Positions 42,638 to 52,700 of a stretch of DNA of 64,000 nucleotides are shown piece after piece. Origin of the DNA: a candidate division KSB1 bacterium (GTDB taxonomy: Bacteria; Zhuqueibacterota; Zhuqueibacteria; Zhuqueibacterales; Zhuqueibacteraceae); the NCBI GenBank assembly GCA_034506175.1, contig JAPDQB010000036.1, positions 1 to 64,000 on the forward strand, in the 5' to 3' direction. A program made the translations under genes and the position numbers. Below the pieces are notes generated by a model, which ran no database searches, was not told the DNA's origin, and was given only the letters and a program-made list of their open reading frames with translations. Positions within the stretch are counted from its first letter, which is position 1; every line of letters begins with the position of its first letter.

Positions 42638-44893
42638 ATGTCGAAGTCTTTAGTAATCGTTGAATCTGCAGCAAAAACGAAAACCATCAACAAATTTCTC
42701 GGCAAGGATTTCACCGTTAAATCTTCCGTCGGTCACGTCAAGGATTTGCCGAAGCAGCGCCTCGGCGTGAATATAGACGACGGTTTCGAGCCGGAATATA
42801 TCACCATCCGCGGCAAAGGCAAGGTGTTAACTGATTTGCGTAAAACCGCCGCGAGTGTCGATCAAGTTTATATCGCCACCGACCCCGATCGCGAAGGCGA
42901 AGCGATTGCCGCGCATCTGGCGGAAGTGATTCAGCCGTACAATGAGAATATCCGTCGCGTACGTTTCAATGAAATCACCGAACGCGCCGTCAAGCAGGCA
43001 TTGGATCACACCACGCCGATTGACGAAAATTTGGTGGTGGCGCAAAAGGCGCGCCGTGTCGTCGACCGGTTAGTGGGCTATCAAGTCAGTCCGATTTTGT
43101 GGCGGACGATTTATCGTGGCCTCAGCGCCGGCCGCGTGCAGTCCGTCGCCCTGCGGTTGATTTGCGAGCGCGAGGCGCTCATCGATGCTTTTATTCCGCA
43201 GGAATATTGGAGTATCGCCGTTGAACTGAAAGGCAGGCGCACCGATCCGTTTTTGTCGAATCTCGTGAAAATCGGCGAGCACAAGCCGGAGATTAACAAC
43301 GAGGCCGAAGCGCAAGCCATCAATCGCGAGCTGCGGCAGCAGACGTTCAAAGTTGCCGATATAAAGAAGAAGAGAATCAATCGTCAGCCCGCGCCGCCGT
43401 TTACGACGAGCACGATGCAGCAGGAAGCGGCGAACCGTCTGGGTTTCACCGCCAAACGTATCATGGCGATCGCCCAGCAGCTTTATGAAGGCATCGAGTT
43501 GGGCGAGGAGGGCAGCGTCGGCTTGATCACCTACATGCGAACCGATTCGACGCGCGTGGCGGACGAAGCCATTGCCGAAGTGCGCGATTACATCACCACG
43601 GATTACGGTTTGGAATATCTGCCGCCAACGCCGCGCAAATATAAAGTGAAGTCTTCCGCGCAGGACGCCCACGAGGCGATCCGTCCGACGTCGATGAAGC
43701 GCTCGCCGAAGAACATTAAAAAATATCTTTCGCCGGAACAATACAAACTCTACGAACTGATCTGGCAGCGCTTTGTCGCCAGCCAGATGGAAGCGGCGGT
43801 GCTCGAGCAAACCTCCATCGAGATCGAAGGCGGGCGTTTTCTCCTGCGCACGTCGGGCTCGGTCATCGTCTTTCGCGGTTTCTTGCAAGTTTACGACGAC
43901 GTCAAAGAGGAAGAGCAGGACGAAAACGGCGAGAACCAAAGCGCCGTCCCGCAAAATCTGCAAGTCGGCGAAGTGTTGACGCTGCTCGACGTTCATCCAA
44001 AGCAGCATTTCACCAAGCCGCCGGCGCGTTTCACCGAATCGAGCTTGGTGAAAGAATTGGATGCGCTCGCCATCGGCCGCCCCAGCACGTATGCGTTGAT
44101 CATCAGCACGCTGCTGGCGCGCAAGTACATCGACAAGCAGGGTCGGCAACTGGTTCCGACCGATCTTGGCAAGACCGTCAACACGATTTTGGTGCAAAAT
44201 TTCCCGCAAATCTTCAACGTCCAATTCACCGCGTTTATGGAAGACGAGCTGGACAAGGTCGAATCCGGTGAAAAGAACTTTCAGCAAGTCGTGCAGGAAT
44301 TTTACGAGCCGTTCAATCAGGCGGTGATGGCGACGGAAGAAAAGAAAGACACCATCAAGGATGCGCTGCAGGAGACGACCGAAGAAATGTGCCCCAAATG
44401 CGGGAAGCCGTTGGTGATCCGTTGGGGCCGCAACGGCAAATTCATGGCCTGCAGCGGTTATCCCCAGTGCCGCCATACCAAGCCGCTGGAAGCGCAGGAA
44501 AAAATCGAAGGCGAAGTGTGCGAAAATTGCGGCAAGGACATGGTGCTCAAGATCGGCCGCTTCGGCCGCTTTCTGGCTTGCAGCGGTTATCCGGATTGCA
44601 AAAACTCGCGGCCATTTCCGATCGGCGTGGCGTGCCCGAAACCCGGCTGCGGCGGCAAAATCATCGAACGCCGCTCCAAACGCGGCCGCACCTTTTACGG
44701 CTGTAGCAGTTATCCGGCATGCGATTTTGTGAGCTGGAACAAGCCGGTTCAGAAACCCTGTCCGAATTGCGGCAATAATTATTTGGAAGAGCGTTACACC
44801 CAGGCCGAGGGGGCGCACTGGCGCTGCCCCCAATGCAAGGAAAAATTCGAGCAAGGCGCGGATGCGCTCTATGAGCCAGCAACTCTCGGGTAA
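42638..44893 (+). CDS. topA: DNA topoisomerase I
   Basis: 751 aa type IA enzyme. TOPRIM domain SLVIVESAAKTKTINKFLG at the N-terminus and ATDPDREGEAIA (about 81-92); active-site Tyr in GLITYMRTDSTRV (about Y301). The C-terminal tail carries four cysteine-rich zinc-ribbon repeats (CPKCGKPL, CENCGKDM, a CPKPGCGGK unit, CPNCGNN; about 585-740). It relaxes negative supercoils. The last 32 bp overlap the recombinase gene, suggesting an operon as seen in many bacteria (topA-xer). Confidence 0.95.
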   Translation: MSKSLVIVESAAKTKTINKFLGKDFTVKSSVGHVKDLPKQRLGVNIDDGFEPEYITIRGKGKVLTDLRKTAASVDQVYIATDPDREGEAIAAHLAEVIQPYNENIRRVRFNEITERAVKQALDHTTPIDENLVVAQKARRVVDRLVGYQVSPILWRTIYRGLSAGRVQSVALRLICEREALIDAFIPQEYWSIAVELKGRRTDPFLSNLVKIGEHKPEINNEAEAQAINRELRQQTFKVADIKKKRINRQPAPPFTTSTMQQEAANRLGFTAKRIMAIAQQLYEGIELGEEGSVGLITYMRTDSTRVADEAIAEVRDYITTDYGLEYLPPTPRKYKVKSSAQDAHEAIRPTSMKRSPKNIKKYLSPEQYKLYELIWQRFVASQMEAAVLEQTSIEIEGGRFLLRTSGSVIVFRGFLQVYDDVKEEEQDENGENQSAVPQNLQVGEVLTLLDVHPKQHFTKPPARFTESSLVKELDALAIGRPSTYALIISTLLARKYIDKQGRQLVPTDLGKTVNTILVQNFPQIFNVQFTAFMEDELDKVESGEKNFQQVVQEFYEPFNQAVMATEEKKDTIKDALQETTEEMCPKCGKPLVIRWGRNGKFMACSGYPQCRHTKPLEAQEKIEGEVCENCGKDMVLKIGRFGRFLACSGYPDCKNSRPFPIGVACPKPGCGGKIIERRSKRGRTFYGCSSYPACDFVSWNKPVQKPCPNCGNNYLEERYTQAEGAHWRCPQCKEKFEQGADALYEPATLG

Positions 44894-45803
44894 AAACTTC
44901 GACGATTGGCGTGAGCGGTATTTGTTTTATCTGAAATCCGAGCGCCAACTTTCGCCGCGCACCATCGCCATGCGCGCCATGGATCTGCGAGACTTCGGCA
45001 ATTTTTTGCACGAAGAAAAAGCCGACCCGTCGAGGGGTGTGCAGCGCCTGCAGGTGCGAAAATACCTTGCCTTGCTCTCAAAGCGCGGCTTGGCGGCGCG
45101 CACGGTCAATCACCGCCTGGTGACGCTGCGCACTTTTTTCAAATTTGTCGTGCGCGAGGGCGGGATGCCGCATGATCCCACAATCAATCTGGTGGCGCTT
45201 AAAACTCCGAAAAAACTCCCTGCTGTTATTTCCGCCAAAGCATTGTCGCAAGCCTTGCAATTGCCCGATTCGCGCACGGTGGAAGGCGTTCGCGATCGCG
45301 CGATCTTGGAGCTTTTTTATAATTGCGGCCTCCGCCGTCAGGAACTCATTAATCTAAATATCAACGATGTCGATTTGCACCACCTGCAAATTCGCGTTTT
45401 GGGTAAGCGCTCGAAAGAGCGCATCGTGCCGCTCGGCCGCGCCGCGATGCGCGAAATTTTGTCGTGGCTGGAAAAACGCAAGGAATTTTGTTCCGGCGAT
45501 GACGACCCCGCGCTCTTTCTCAATCATCGCGGCGGCCGCATGACCGCGGCGCAGGTTTATCACAGCGTTCGCCGGTATCTCAGGCAAGTCACCGAGATCG
45601 ACAAGGCACATCCGCATGTGTTGCGCCACAGCTTTGCCACGCATTTGCTGGACGCCGGCGCCGATCTCATGGCGGTCAAAGAGATGCTGGGCCATTCGAC
45701 GTTGTCGACGACGCAGATTTACACGCATGTCAGCGCCGGCCGGCTGAAAGCGGTTTATCGGCAGGCGCACCCGCGGGCGGAGTTGGAGGACAGGGCAAAG
45801 TAG
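44862..45803 (+). CDS. Tyrosine recombinase XerC/XerD-like
   Basis: 313 aa. N-terminal SAM-like core-binding domain (about 10-100: FLYLKSERQLSPRTI pattern) and catalytic domain with GLRRQELINLN (Arg I), Lys in LGKRSKER, HVLRHSFATHLL (H-x-x-R), GHSTLSTTQIYTHV (His and nucleophile Tyr). All catalytic residues are present. It resolves chromosome dimers at dif or integrates elements; co-location with topA favours housekeeping Xer. The start may be 44862 or 44871. It overlaps topA. Confidence 0.9.
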   Translation: MRSMSQQLSGKNFDDWRERYLFYLKSERQLSPRTIAMRAMDLRDFGNFLHEEKADPSRGVQRLQVRKYLALLSKRGLAARTVNHRLVTLRTFFKFVVREGGMPHDPTINLVALKTPKKLPAVISAKALSQALQLPDSRTVEGVRDRAILELFYNCGLRRQELINLNINDVDLHHLQIRVLGKRSKERIVPLGRAAMREILSWLEKRKEFCSGDDDPALFLNHRGGRMTAAQVYHSVRRYLRQVTEIDKAHPHVLRHSFATHLLDAGADLMAVKEMLGHSTLSTTQIYTHVSAGRLKAVYRQAHPRAELEDRAK

Positions 45804-45833
45804 AGTTGATTGATAACGAATCAGTGAGAACCA

Positions 45834-46172
45834 ATGAATGAACAAATAAAATTATTACACAACAGCCTGGCGGGAAGATTTGACGTGAAGAGAATCATAC
45901 TTTTCGGCTCCCATGCTTATAGTATCAGCACGAAAATGCCGTAGCGCAGGCTTCCAGCCTGCATGCAGACAAGATGTCAGCGCTACATTTTCACCGTGAT
46001 GACTGTGCAAACGTACATGTGATGTCGATTTATGTGTTATTGCCGGTTTGAAAAATAAAAGGAAGATAGAGCTCATGCGAGAAATCAGACGAGAATTGTC
46101 CGATCTGATTTCAAGCCCTTTAGCATTGCTCAAAAAATAAAGGACTTTGTTCACGCGAAAACAACACTGTAA
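45834..46172 (+). pseudogene. MNT-type nucleotidyltransferase broken by repeat A
   Basis: From ATG 45834 the frame gives MNEQIKLLHNSLAGRFDVKR, then IILFGSHAYS, the start of a minimal nucleotidyltransferase up to its GS motif. A 91-bp repeat then intervenes with a stop codon. Beyond it, DVDLCVIAGLKNKRKIELMR and EIRRELSDLISSPLA resume the same domain from the DxD motif, with another slip near 46125 before IAQKIKDFVHA. The interruption falls exactly inside the GSx10DxD active site. Confidence 0.62.
45929..46019 (-). repeat. Dispersed repeat A, full 91-bp copy inside a gene
   Basis: Reverse complement matches 13118-13208 over 91 bp (blocks CGTTTGCACA, CATCACG, TGAAAATGTAGCGC, GACATCTTGTCTGCATGC, GGCTGGAAGCCTGCGCTACG, GCATTTTCGTG). 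It lies between the two halves of a nucleotidyltransferase gene, which is the best evidence here that the element inserts into DNA. Confidence 0.8.
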
Positions 46173-46285
46173 TTTAATATCGGTCGAACCAATTGTTCGG
46201 ACTCTGCACAGCACGTGCGGAGAACCGGCAATTTTTATATAACTCCCATGTACCCTTTAACCCTCATTTAAGGGAGGTTGCAACA

Positions 46286-46624
46286 ATGAACATCACGATC
46301 ACGGCCCGTCATTTCAAAGCCCCTGAACCCTTAAAGGATTATGCCAGAAAGGAGGTTGAACGGCTGAAAAAATATTATGATGGCATCATCGATGGTGAAG
46401 TCATCCTGTCGTGGGAGAAGCTGTCGCAGATCGCGGAAATCAACTTGAAAGTGTATGGCCAGATGTTGACCGCGAAAGAGAAGAGCGAGGACATTCGCAA
46501 ATCGATCACGCTTGCCGTCGACAAACTGGAACGGCAAGTGAGCAAATACAAAGAGAAATGGCACAAAAAAGGCAATGCCAAAGCCGCTTTGGCCTTGCCG
46601 GAAAAAATGGCGCAAGCCGTTTGA
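46286..46624 (+). CDS. hpf: Ribosome hibernation promoting factor (HPF/RaiA family)
   Basis: 112 aa from ATG 46286 preceded by GGGAGG. Short HPF: MNITITARHFKAPEPLKDYA at the N-terminus with the beta-alpha-beta-beta-beta-alpha order, KVYGQMLTAKEKSEDIRKSI and AVDKLERQVSKYKEK. It binds the 30S decoding region in stationary phase. It lacks the C-terminal dimerisation domain of long HPF. Neighbour of hprK, a common arrangement. Confidence 0.9.
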   Translation: MNITITARHFKAPEPLKDYARKEVERLKKYYDGIIDGEVILSWEKLSQIAEINLKVYGQMLTAKEKSEDIRKSITLAVDKLERQVSKYKEKWHKKGNAKAALALPEKMAQAV

Positions 46625-46640
46625 AAATTCTTAAAACGTG

Positions 46641-46680
46641 AAAAGTGCGGGCGCACCTTGTGGTTGTGCCCGCTACTTTT
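46641..46680 (+). terminator. Hairpin after hpf, possible terminator
   Basis: AAAAGTGCGGGCGCA pairs with TGTGCCCGCTACTTTT around a short loop (one G-U pair, one bulge). The T-run is short (CTTTTC), so termination may be partial and hprK may be reached by read-through. Confidence 0.5.
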
Positions 46681-46759
46681 CGACTGATGAGGGTTGGTGG
46701 TTGGGCGGAAGGTTTGGGGGCGGCAAATCATTCCGACCTGTCATTGGAAGGAGTTGGCG

Positions 46760-47740
46760 ATGGTTAATTTGTCCGTCGAAGAACTTTTCAGCAGCGTGCA
46801 AGGCCGGTTGTCGCTTGAAATCGTCAATGGCACCTACAGTTTTCGCAAATCGATTAAAGAAGGCGATCTCAACCGCCCCGGCCTGGCGCTGGCTGGTTTC
46901 ACCAAAGTGTTTACCTACGATCGCATCCAGGTGCTCGGCAACACCGAGATGCGCTTTCTCGAGGGGATGAGCCTGGGCGAGCGCCGCCATGCGATTCAAA
47001 CCATGCTCAATTTCGACATCCCCTGCATCGTCGTCACCGATAATAATGCCATCCCGCCGGAGTTGATCGACATTGCCAACCAGCGCGGCATCACGGTTTT
47101 TCGCACCCCGTTGAAAACCACGCAATTCACCCATCTGCTCGGCGATTTTCTGGACGAAAAATTCGCGCCCACCACAACGGTGCACGGCACGCTGGTCGAC
47201 GTGTTCGGCGTCGGCCTGCTGTTCACCGGCCGCAGTGGCATCGGCAAAAGCGAAATCGCCCTTGACCTCGTCGAGCGCGGCCATCGTCTCGTCGCCGACG
47301 ACATCGTGCAGATCAGCCGCAAAGCCGCCGGCATTCTCATCGGCCAGGGCAGCGAAATGCTGAAATATCACATGGAAATCCGCGGCCTCGGCATCATCGA
47401 CATTCGCAGCATTTTCGGCATTCATGCCACCCGCCCGCAAAAACGAATCGAAGTCGAGGTGCATCTCGAAGAATGGGACAATACCGAAGATTACGAGCGC
47501 ATCGGCGTCGACGAGCAATTCACCAAAATTCTCGACGTCGAAATTCCCTCGGTGAAAATTCCGATCTTCCCCGGCAAAAACATCACGGTGATTGCCGAAG
47601 TCGTGGCCATGTCGCAACTGCTGAAAGTCTCCGGCCATCACATGGCGCGCGAATTTGACGAGCGGCTCAAACGCAAAATCCAGGCCGGCAGCGAAGAACC
47701 CTTCGACATGGAGCGATATCTGGAAAGAGATTTTGAATGA
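46760..47740 (+). CDS. hprK: HPr kinase/phosphorylase
   Basis: 326 aa from ATG 46760 (GGAAGGAG upstream). N-terminal domain (about 1-130), then C-terminal kinase domain with P-loop GRSGIGKSE (about 155-163), LVADDIV, MEIRGLGIIDI (the HprK signature, about 205-215) and the C-terminal KIPIFPGKN. It phosphorylates HPr-like proteins on Ser. No HPr or PTS gene is visible here; in Gram-negatives HprK often belongs to a regulatory PTS. ATGA overlap with the MCE gene. Confidence 0.93.
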   Translation: MVNLSVEELFSSVQGRLSLEIVNGTYSFRKSIKEGDLNRPGLALAGFTKVFTYDRIQVLGNTEMRFLEGMSLGERRHAIQTMLNFDIPCIVVTDNNAIPPELIDIANQRGITVFRTPLKTTQFTHLLGDFLDEKFAPTTTVHGTLVDVFGVGLLFTGRSGIGKSEIALDLVERGHRLVADDIVQISRKAAGILIGQGSEMLKYHMEIRGLGIIDIRSIFGIHATRPQKRIEVEVHLEEWDNTEDYERIGVDEQFTKILDVEIPSVKIPIFPGKNITVIAEVVAMSQLLKVSGHHMAREFDERLKRKIQAGSEEPFDMERYLERDFE

Positions 47741-48663
47741 GAAAAAACGCTGAATTTATCGTCGGCCTCACCGTCGTCCTCGGGCTGGCGATCCTGCTGT
47801 TCGGAATTTTGTGGGGAAAAAACTATCGTTTGGCCTCCAACCAGGTGCGGGTGAGCTTTCTTTTTCAAAATACCGGCGGGCTTCGCGTCAACGATCCGGT
47901 CACGGTCAACGGCGTCCCCAAAGGCCAGGTCGTCGACATTAGATTGCAGCAGGGTGGGGTGCGCGTTGAGGTCAAGCTCGACGGTGACGTGCAATTGTAC
48001 TCCGATGTCAGCGCCTACATTACCACCGTCGAGATGATGGGCGGAAAAAAAGTTGAAATTATCCCTGGAACCTCCGGCCAGCCGCTCGATCTCATCACGC
48101 GGAAAACCCCCTTAAAAGGCTCGCAAACCGCGGGATTTTCCGAAATGATGCTGGAAATGAGCAAAATTGCCGCACGCTCCCATCAGCTCATGCAGCGCCT
48201 GGATTCCACCATCACCCTGGCTTCCACCTTTTTGGATGACGACACCATTCGCCGCCCGCTGATCGTCGTGCTCAACGATCTGCAAGCGTCCACGGCAACG
48301 ATGCGGCAATTCGTGCAAACCAACCAGGCGGCAATGCAAAAAACCATGGATAATGTCCAAATCACTTCGACGCATATCCGAAGCCTCGCCGAACGCCACT
48401 CCCCCCAACTTGACAGCACCTTTCTCGCGCTCAACCGGACGATTTATAAATTGGATGCCTTCGCCAACACGCTGGATGAAATTTCCCTCCGTTTGCAGCA
48501 GCGCCAGGGCAACCTCAGCAAGCTCATTTATGACGATGAAACCTACCAGCGCTTGAACACGACCATCGCCAAAGTCGATTCCACTGTTGTCGATTTGCGC
48601 AAGCATTTGGGAAGATTTTTGCACGGCAGCAATTTTAATTTGATCAACCTGTTGAGTTTTTGA
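47737..48663 (+). CDS. MCE/MlaD family lipid-transport protein
   Basis: 308 aa. One N-terminal transmembrane anchor (about 7-26), then an MCE domain (about 36-115: VRVSFLFQNTGGLRVNDPVT, VNGVPKGQVVDI), then a long helical tail (about 125-305) that may form a periplasmic bundle. MlaD proteins bind phospholipid between inner and outer membranes as part of an ABC system; MlaE/MlaF are not in the window. Translationally coupled to hprK. Confidence 0.9.
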   Translation: MRKNAEFIVGLTVVLGLAILLFGILWGKNYRLASNQVRVSFLFQNTGGLRVNDPVTVNGVPKGQVVDIRLQQGGVRVEVKLDGDVQLYSDVSAYITTVEMMGGKKVEIIPGTSGQPLDLITRKTPLKGSQTAGFSEMMLEMSKIAARSHQLMQRLDSTITLASTFLDDDTIRRPLIVVLNDLQASTATMRQFVQTNQAAMQKTMDNVQITSTHIRSLAERHSPQLDSTFLALNRTIYKLDAFANTLDEISLRLQQRQGNLSKLIYDDETYQRLNTTIAKVDSTVVDLRKHLGRFLHGSNFNLINLLSF

Positions 48664-49756
48664 TTTTTTCCGGATGATTTGGCGCCACGGTTTTGCAAAA
48701 ATTTTCAAAAAACTCTTGTGTTTATACTTGGATTTGCGGGGAGCTTTCCACCCACCAGCGCCGTAACGATTTCAGACTGTCAAAGCGTCTATTTCAGCAG
48801 AACAATAACGTGCCTTGCAGCGACGAAAAGCCGACCCGCGCTCAAGCTGCTCCGGTGTTTTCTCGATGTTGAAGTGATCACCGAATCACAGCGGTACATC
48901 CTAGATGGGAAGTCGTTACTCAAACAAATTGGCGTTCAATAAGCAACGCCGTTCTGTAACATGATCTTCGTCGCTCAAACACAAAAGCCTTATGGTCACT
49001 CCCGTTTTGGCTGTAAGGGCGTGAAGTGTTGCGCCCTCGAGTACAAAATGATCCAACCGCTTATGACGACGTGGATTGAACAATCATACTTCCACATAAG
49101 GTTCGCGCGTCTGAAATGCGGGAACAACCATAGCCAAGTTTTTCTTCAGAGTCAAGAACGAAATCTATGCGACGATCAGTCTTGCGCTCCTCGGCTGTCG
49201 ATCTCGTCTTACAACCGTTTCTTTGTTGTTCATTCTTGAAACACACTGTCCAATTAAAAACAATTTTGGGGAAATATATGACCAGGTTGTGACGGAATAA
49301 GCTTCACAAAATCCGAAGCTTGCCATTTTCCTTCCGCACTGCCCGCCATTGGCATATCCTTTGCCTTTTTCAGGGTGTGATTTTTGTTTTTTGATGATAA
49401 CGCTTTTAAAAAGTGTTATTGACCGGTCGCTTGCGTTGTTTGTTTGCCAAAAACTAATTTGGATTCAGCGACCGGTCAATGTCTTGCTGTGAAATTGATT
49501 TTGGCTGATGCGTTTGCAGTCTTGGCTGGAGGCTAACTTCAAACTCAAGGAGGAGATTCTGCCTGCCTTTGCTTCATTTCGTTCATTCATCACCTCCAAA
49601 CGGTGGGCTATGCCCGTTGGGCCAATCTCTCAAGCATGCAAATAAATTCAGATACTGGCCGGCCACTACAGTTCATTCACGATGGCTCAATGATACGGAA
49701 GTGAGCGGTCAGTTAAACTGAGTGAAAGTCGTCCTTTTTAAACGGAGTGTAAAAAC
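48664..49756. other. 1.1-kb region without a recognisable gene
   Basis: Several short open frames (longest 92 codons at 48961-49239) show no motif, no good ribosome-binding site and unusual amino-acid make-up, so none is called. Base composition is more mixed than in neighbouring genes. The only structure I can point to is the inverted repeat at 49418-49480. It may be decayed sequence plus the upstream regulatory region of the giant gene. Confidence 0.5.
49418..49480. repeat. Perfect 14-bp inverted repeat ATTGACCGGTCGCT
   Basis: ATTGACCGGTCGCT (49418-49431) and AGCGACCGGTCAAT (49467-49480) are exact inverted copies separated by 35 bp; each contains the self-complementary ACCGGT. The motif resembles that at 9518. 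About 280 bp upstream of the giant surface gene: a candidate regulator site or ends of a tiny mobile element. Confidence 0.6.
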
Positions 49757-52700
49757 GTGAAACCGCAACGATTCTTTTTAAGGACTATTCTGCTTTGCCT
49801 CGGACTGGCGACGGCCGTGGCGGGCCAGGTTCGTATCATGCCGCTCGGCAATTCGCTCACCGACGGCGACGGCTCGTCGAACGGCGGGGGGTATCGTTTC
49901 CATTTATATAACGCTTTGACGAACGCCAACATCGATTTTGATTTCGTCGGCGCGCTGCAAGGCGGAACCGGCTTTGCGGATACGGATCACGAAGGCCACG
50001 GCGGCTTTCGCGCCGACCAGCTTGACGTGCAAACCTATTTGACCAACAATCCGGCCGACGCCGTCTTTCTCGAAATCGGCACGAACGATATTTCGTTCGG
50101 CGAGAGCGCGGCGCAGGTGAAAACCGATATCGAGGCTGTCGTCGATGCGATTCACAACTTCGACGCCAAGATCGAAATTTATCTCGGCACGTTGATTCCG
50201 CGAAAAGACGACAACGCCAGACAGGCGGTGACGGATGCGCTCAACGCCTTGCTGCCGGGCCTGGTCAGCGCCAAATCCTCGGCGGGCTACAGGATTTTTT
50301 TGGTCGATCACGCCGCGCGCTTCAAAGCCAATCCGAATTGGAAAACCGAATTGATGAGTGACGATTTGCACCCGAACGATGCAGGTTACGGCTTGATGGC
50401 GCAGGAATGGTTCACCAGTTACGTGACCAACACCGGCTCCAACGTGACGCAATTTGCCGATGATTTCAACAGCGGGGTGTTGAGCACGGCATGGGCGGCG
50501 CATCCGGCGTATAAAGTGCAAAGCGGCGAGCTGCGCAACACCTCGTCGACCGATGCCTTTGATCTGTTCATCGCCGCGCCGACCGTGATCACGAACGCCA
50601 ACGTCTTGGAATTTAAATTTGGGACACAGTCTGATTTCATTGGCCGCGCTTACACCGGCGCCGCGTTGATGCTGGATGCCGCTGCAACGACCGCCAATGG
50701 GTATCTGATCTTTCATAATTCCGAATTTAAAAAGGTGCGGCTGTACACCGTTGAAAACGGCATTCCCAAAGTCAAAGTTGACGAAGCCGACACGCAAGCG
50801 CCGGATCCGGACGCCGGCGACACCTTTCGGGTCGAATGGAACACGGATAACGACGGCCATCATTTTTGTGTTTATATCAACGGCGTGCGCGATGCCTGCC
50901 TGAACGATGCGAACAAATTGCAGGGCAATGTTGCCAAGCTCTATGCCGGCGTGATGATCAACGGCAACTCGAATAATGCGATTGACGATTTTTACACGGC
51001 CAAAGTCACCGACTCGACGCCGCCGGCCGCGGTGACGGATTTAAAAGTGAAAGAGGTGGCGGCGCTGGCGATGACGCTGGAATGGACCGCACCGGGCGAC
51101 GATGGCAACACCGGCACAGCGAGAAGCTATACTTTGCGTTATTCCACCTCGCCGATTTCAGCAAACAATTTCAACAACGCGACACTGGCGCCGAATCTGC
51201 CGCCGCCGGCTCCCGCCGGAACCAGGCAAAGTTTTACGATCGGCGGCTTGAACAGCGGCACCACGTATTATTTCGCGCTCAAAACCACTGATGAATTTGG
51301 CAACGTCTCCGCGCTTTCGAACGTCGCCTCGGCGGCGACGCCGACGTTGAATTTGTTTACCGACAATTTTAATCGAAGCGGGCCGGAGCTTGGCAGCCAG
51401 TGGTCAACGACGCCGGACATGAAAATCGTCAAAGGCACGGTGCAGAACAAAGCCGCAGCCGATATTTGGAGCGCGGCGATTTACACGGGGGTGAGAAATC
51501 CGCTGATGGTGAGTTTCCGCTGGGGGCCGCAAGCGACGACTTACGGCACCAACTGGTGCGGCTTGCTGGTGATGGCGAACAGCACCAACCCCGCCACGGT
51601 TGACGGCTACATGGTGCAACGCTATCCCGAAGGCGGCAAGACCCGCTTGTGGCGGGTATCCAACGGCCGATTCGCTGGCATCGTTGACGAGGGCAATTCC
51701 TTTGCGCCGGCGCCGAAAGCCGGCTCGGAAATGAAAGTCGTCATGCGCTCGGATGCGAGCGGCCATCACTTCGAAGTTTATATCAACGACGTGTTTGATC
51801 GCAGTCTGAGCGATAAACAAAAATTGACCGGCAATGCCGGCACGCTGTACGCCGGTTTTTACATCGAGAGCACGCTGGATTCGTTGAATGCGATCGACAG
51901 TTTTACAGCCGGCGTTTTGCCGGCGGCGCCGGGTGTGCTGGTCAAACAATCGGGCGACAATCAAACCAAGCCGGTCGGCCAGCAACTGCCGCAGCCGCTG
52001 GTGGTGACCTTGCTGGATAAACTCGGCAACCCGATGCCCGGGCAGATCGTCAATTTTGTTGTCACCGCCGGCAGCGCGACGGTGAATAACCCGCCGGCCG
52101 CTGATGAGCATATTCGCCTGGAAGCGGAACACGCGCAAATCACTTCGCCCATCGAGACGCGCAATGATCCCGAGGCGGCGAATGGGAAATATATTGTTTA
52201 TCCGGTTGGCCGCAACGAGGATGCCTCGGCGACCTTCAAGTTCACGATTACGCGGGCCGGCGACTATCGCGTTTGGACGCGCAGCGCGAAAACCGGATCG
52301 CAGCCCGGCAGTTGGTTTATCAGCATCGATGGCAAAGCGGATTTCGTTTACGATGTTTTTCAAGGCACGACAAACGGCTCGTGGACTTGGGATTTGGTTT
52401 CTGAACGCGGCAATGGCGGGCCTGCCACCCCGCAATTCGATCCGAAGATCATCACCCTTGCTGCCGGCACCCACACGATCGAATTCAAAGCGCGCTGGGA
52501 AGACACCAAGCTCGATAAAATTCTCATCACCAACGACAGCAGCTATATTCCGAATGGAAAGGAGGAGGTCGGTTATCTCACCGATGCCAGCGGCATCGCC
52601 TCGGCAAAAGTCACGCTGGGCGCGACGATCGGCAAAGTTCAAATCAACGCTGTGCACGGCAATTTGCCGCCGGCAATTTTTACGGCGACGGCCACGGTTG

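Noticed and set aside
44862..45803. Xer recombinase considered as an integrase of a mobile island
   Set aside because: It overlaps topA and is followed by no phage or integrative-element genes; no direct-repeat attachment sites were seen, so a housekeeping Xer role is more likely.
48961..49239. 92-codon ORF in the 1.1-kb gap before the surface gene
   Set aside because: No ribosome-binding site, no motif, atypical composition (many Cys/Ser/His); open by chance more likely.
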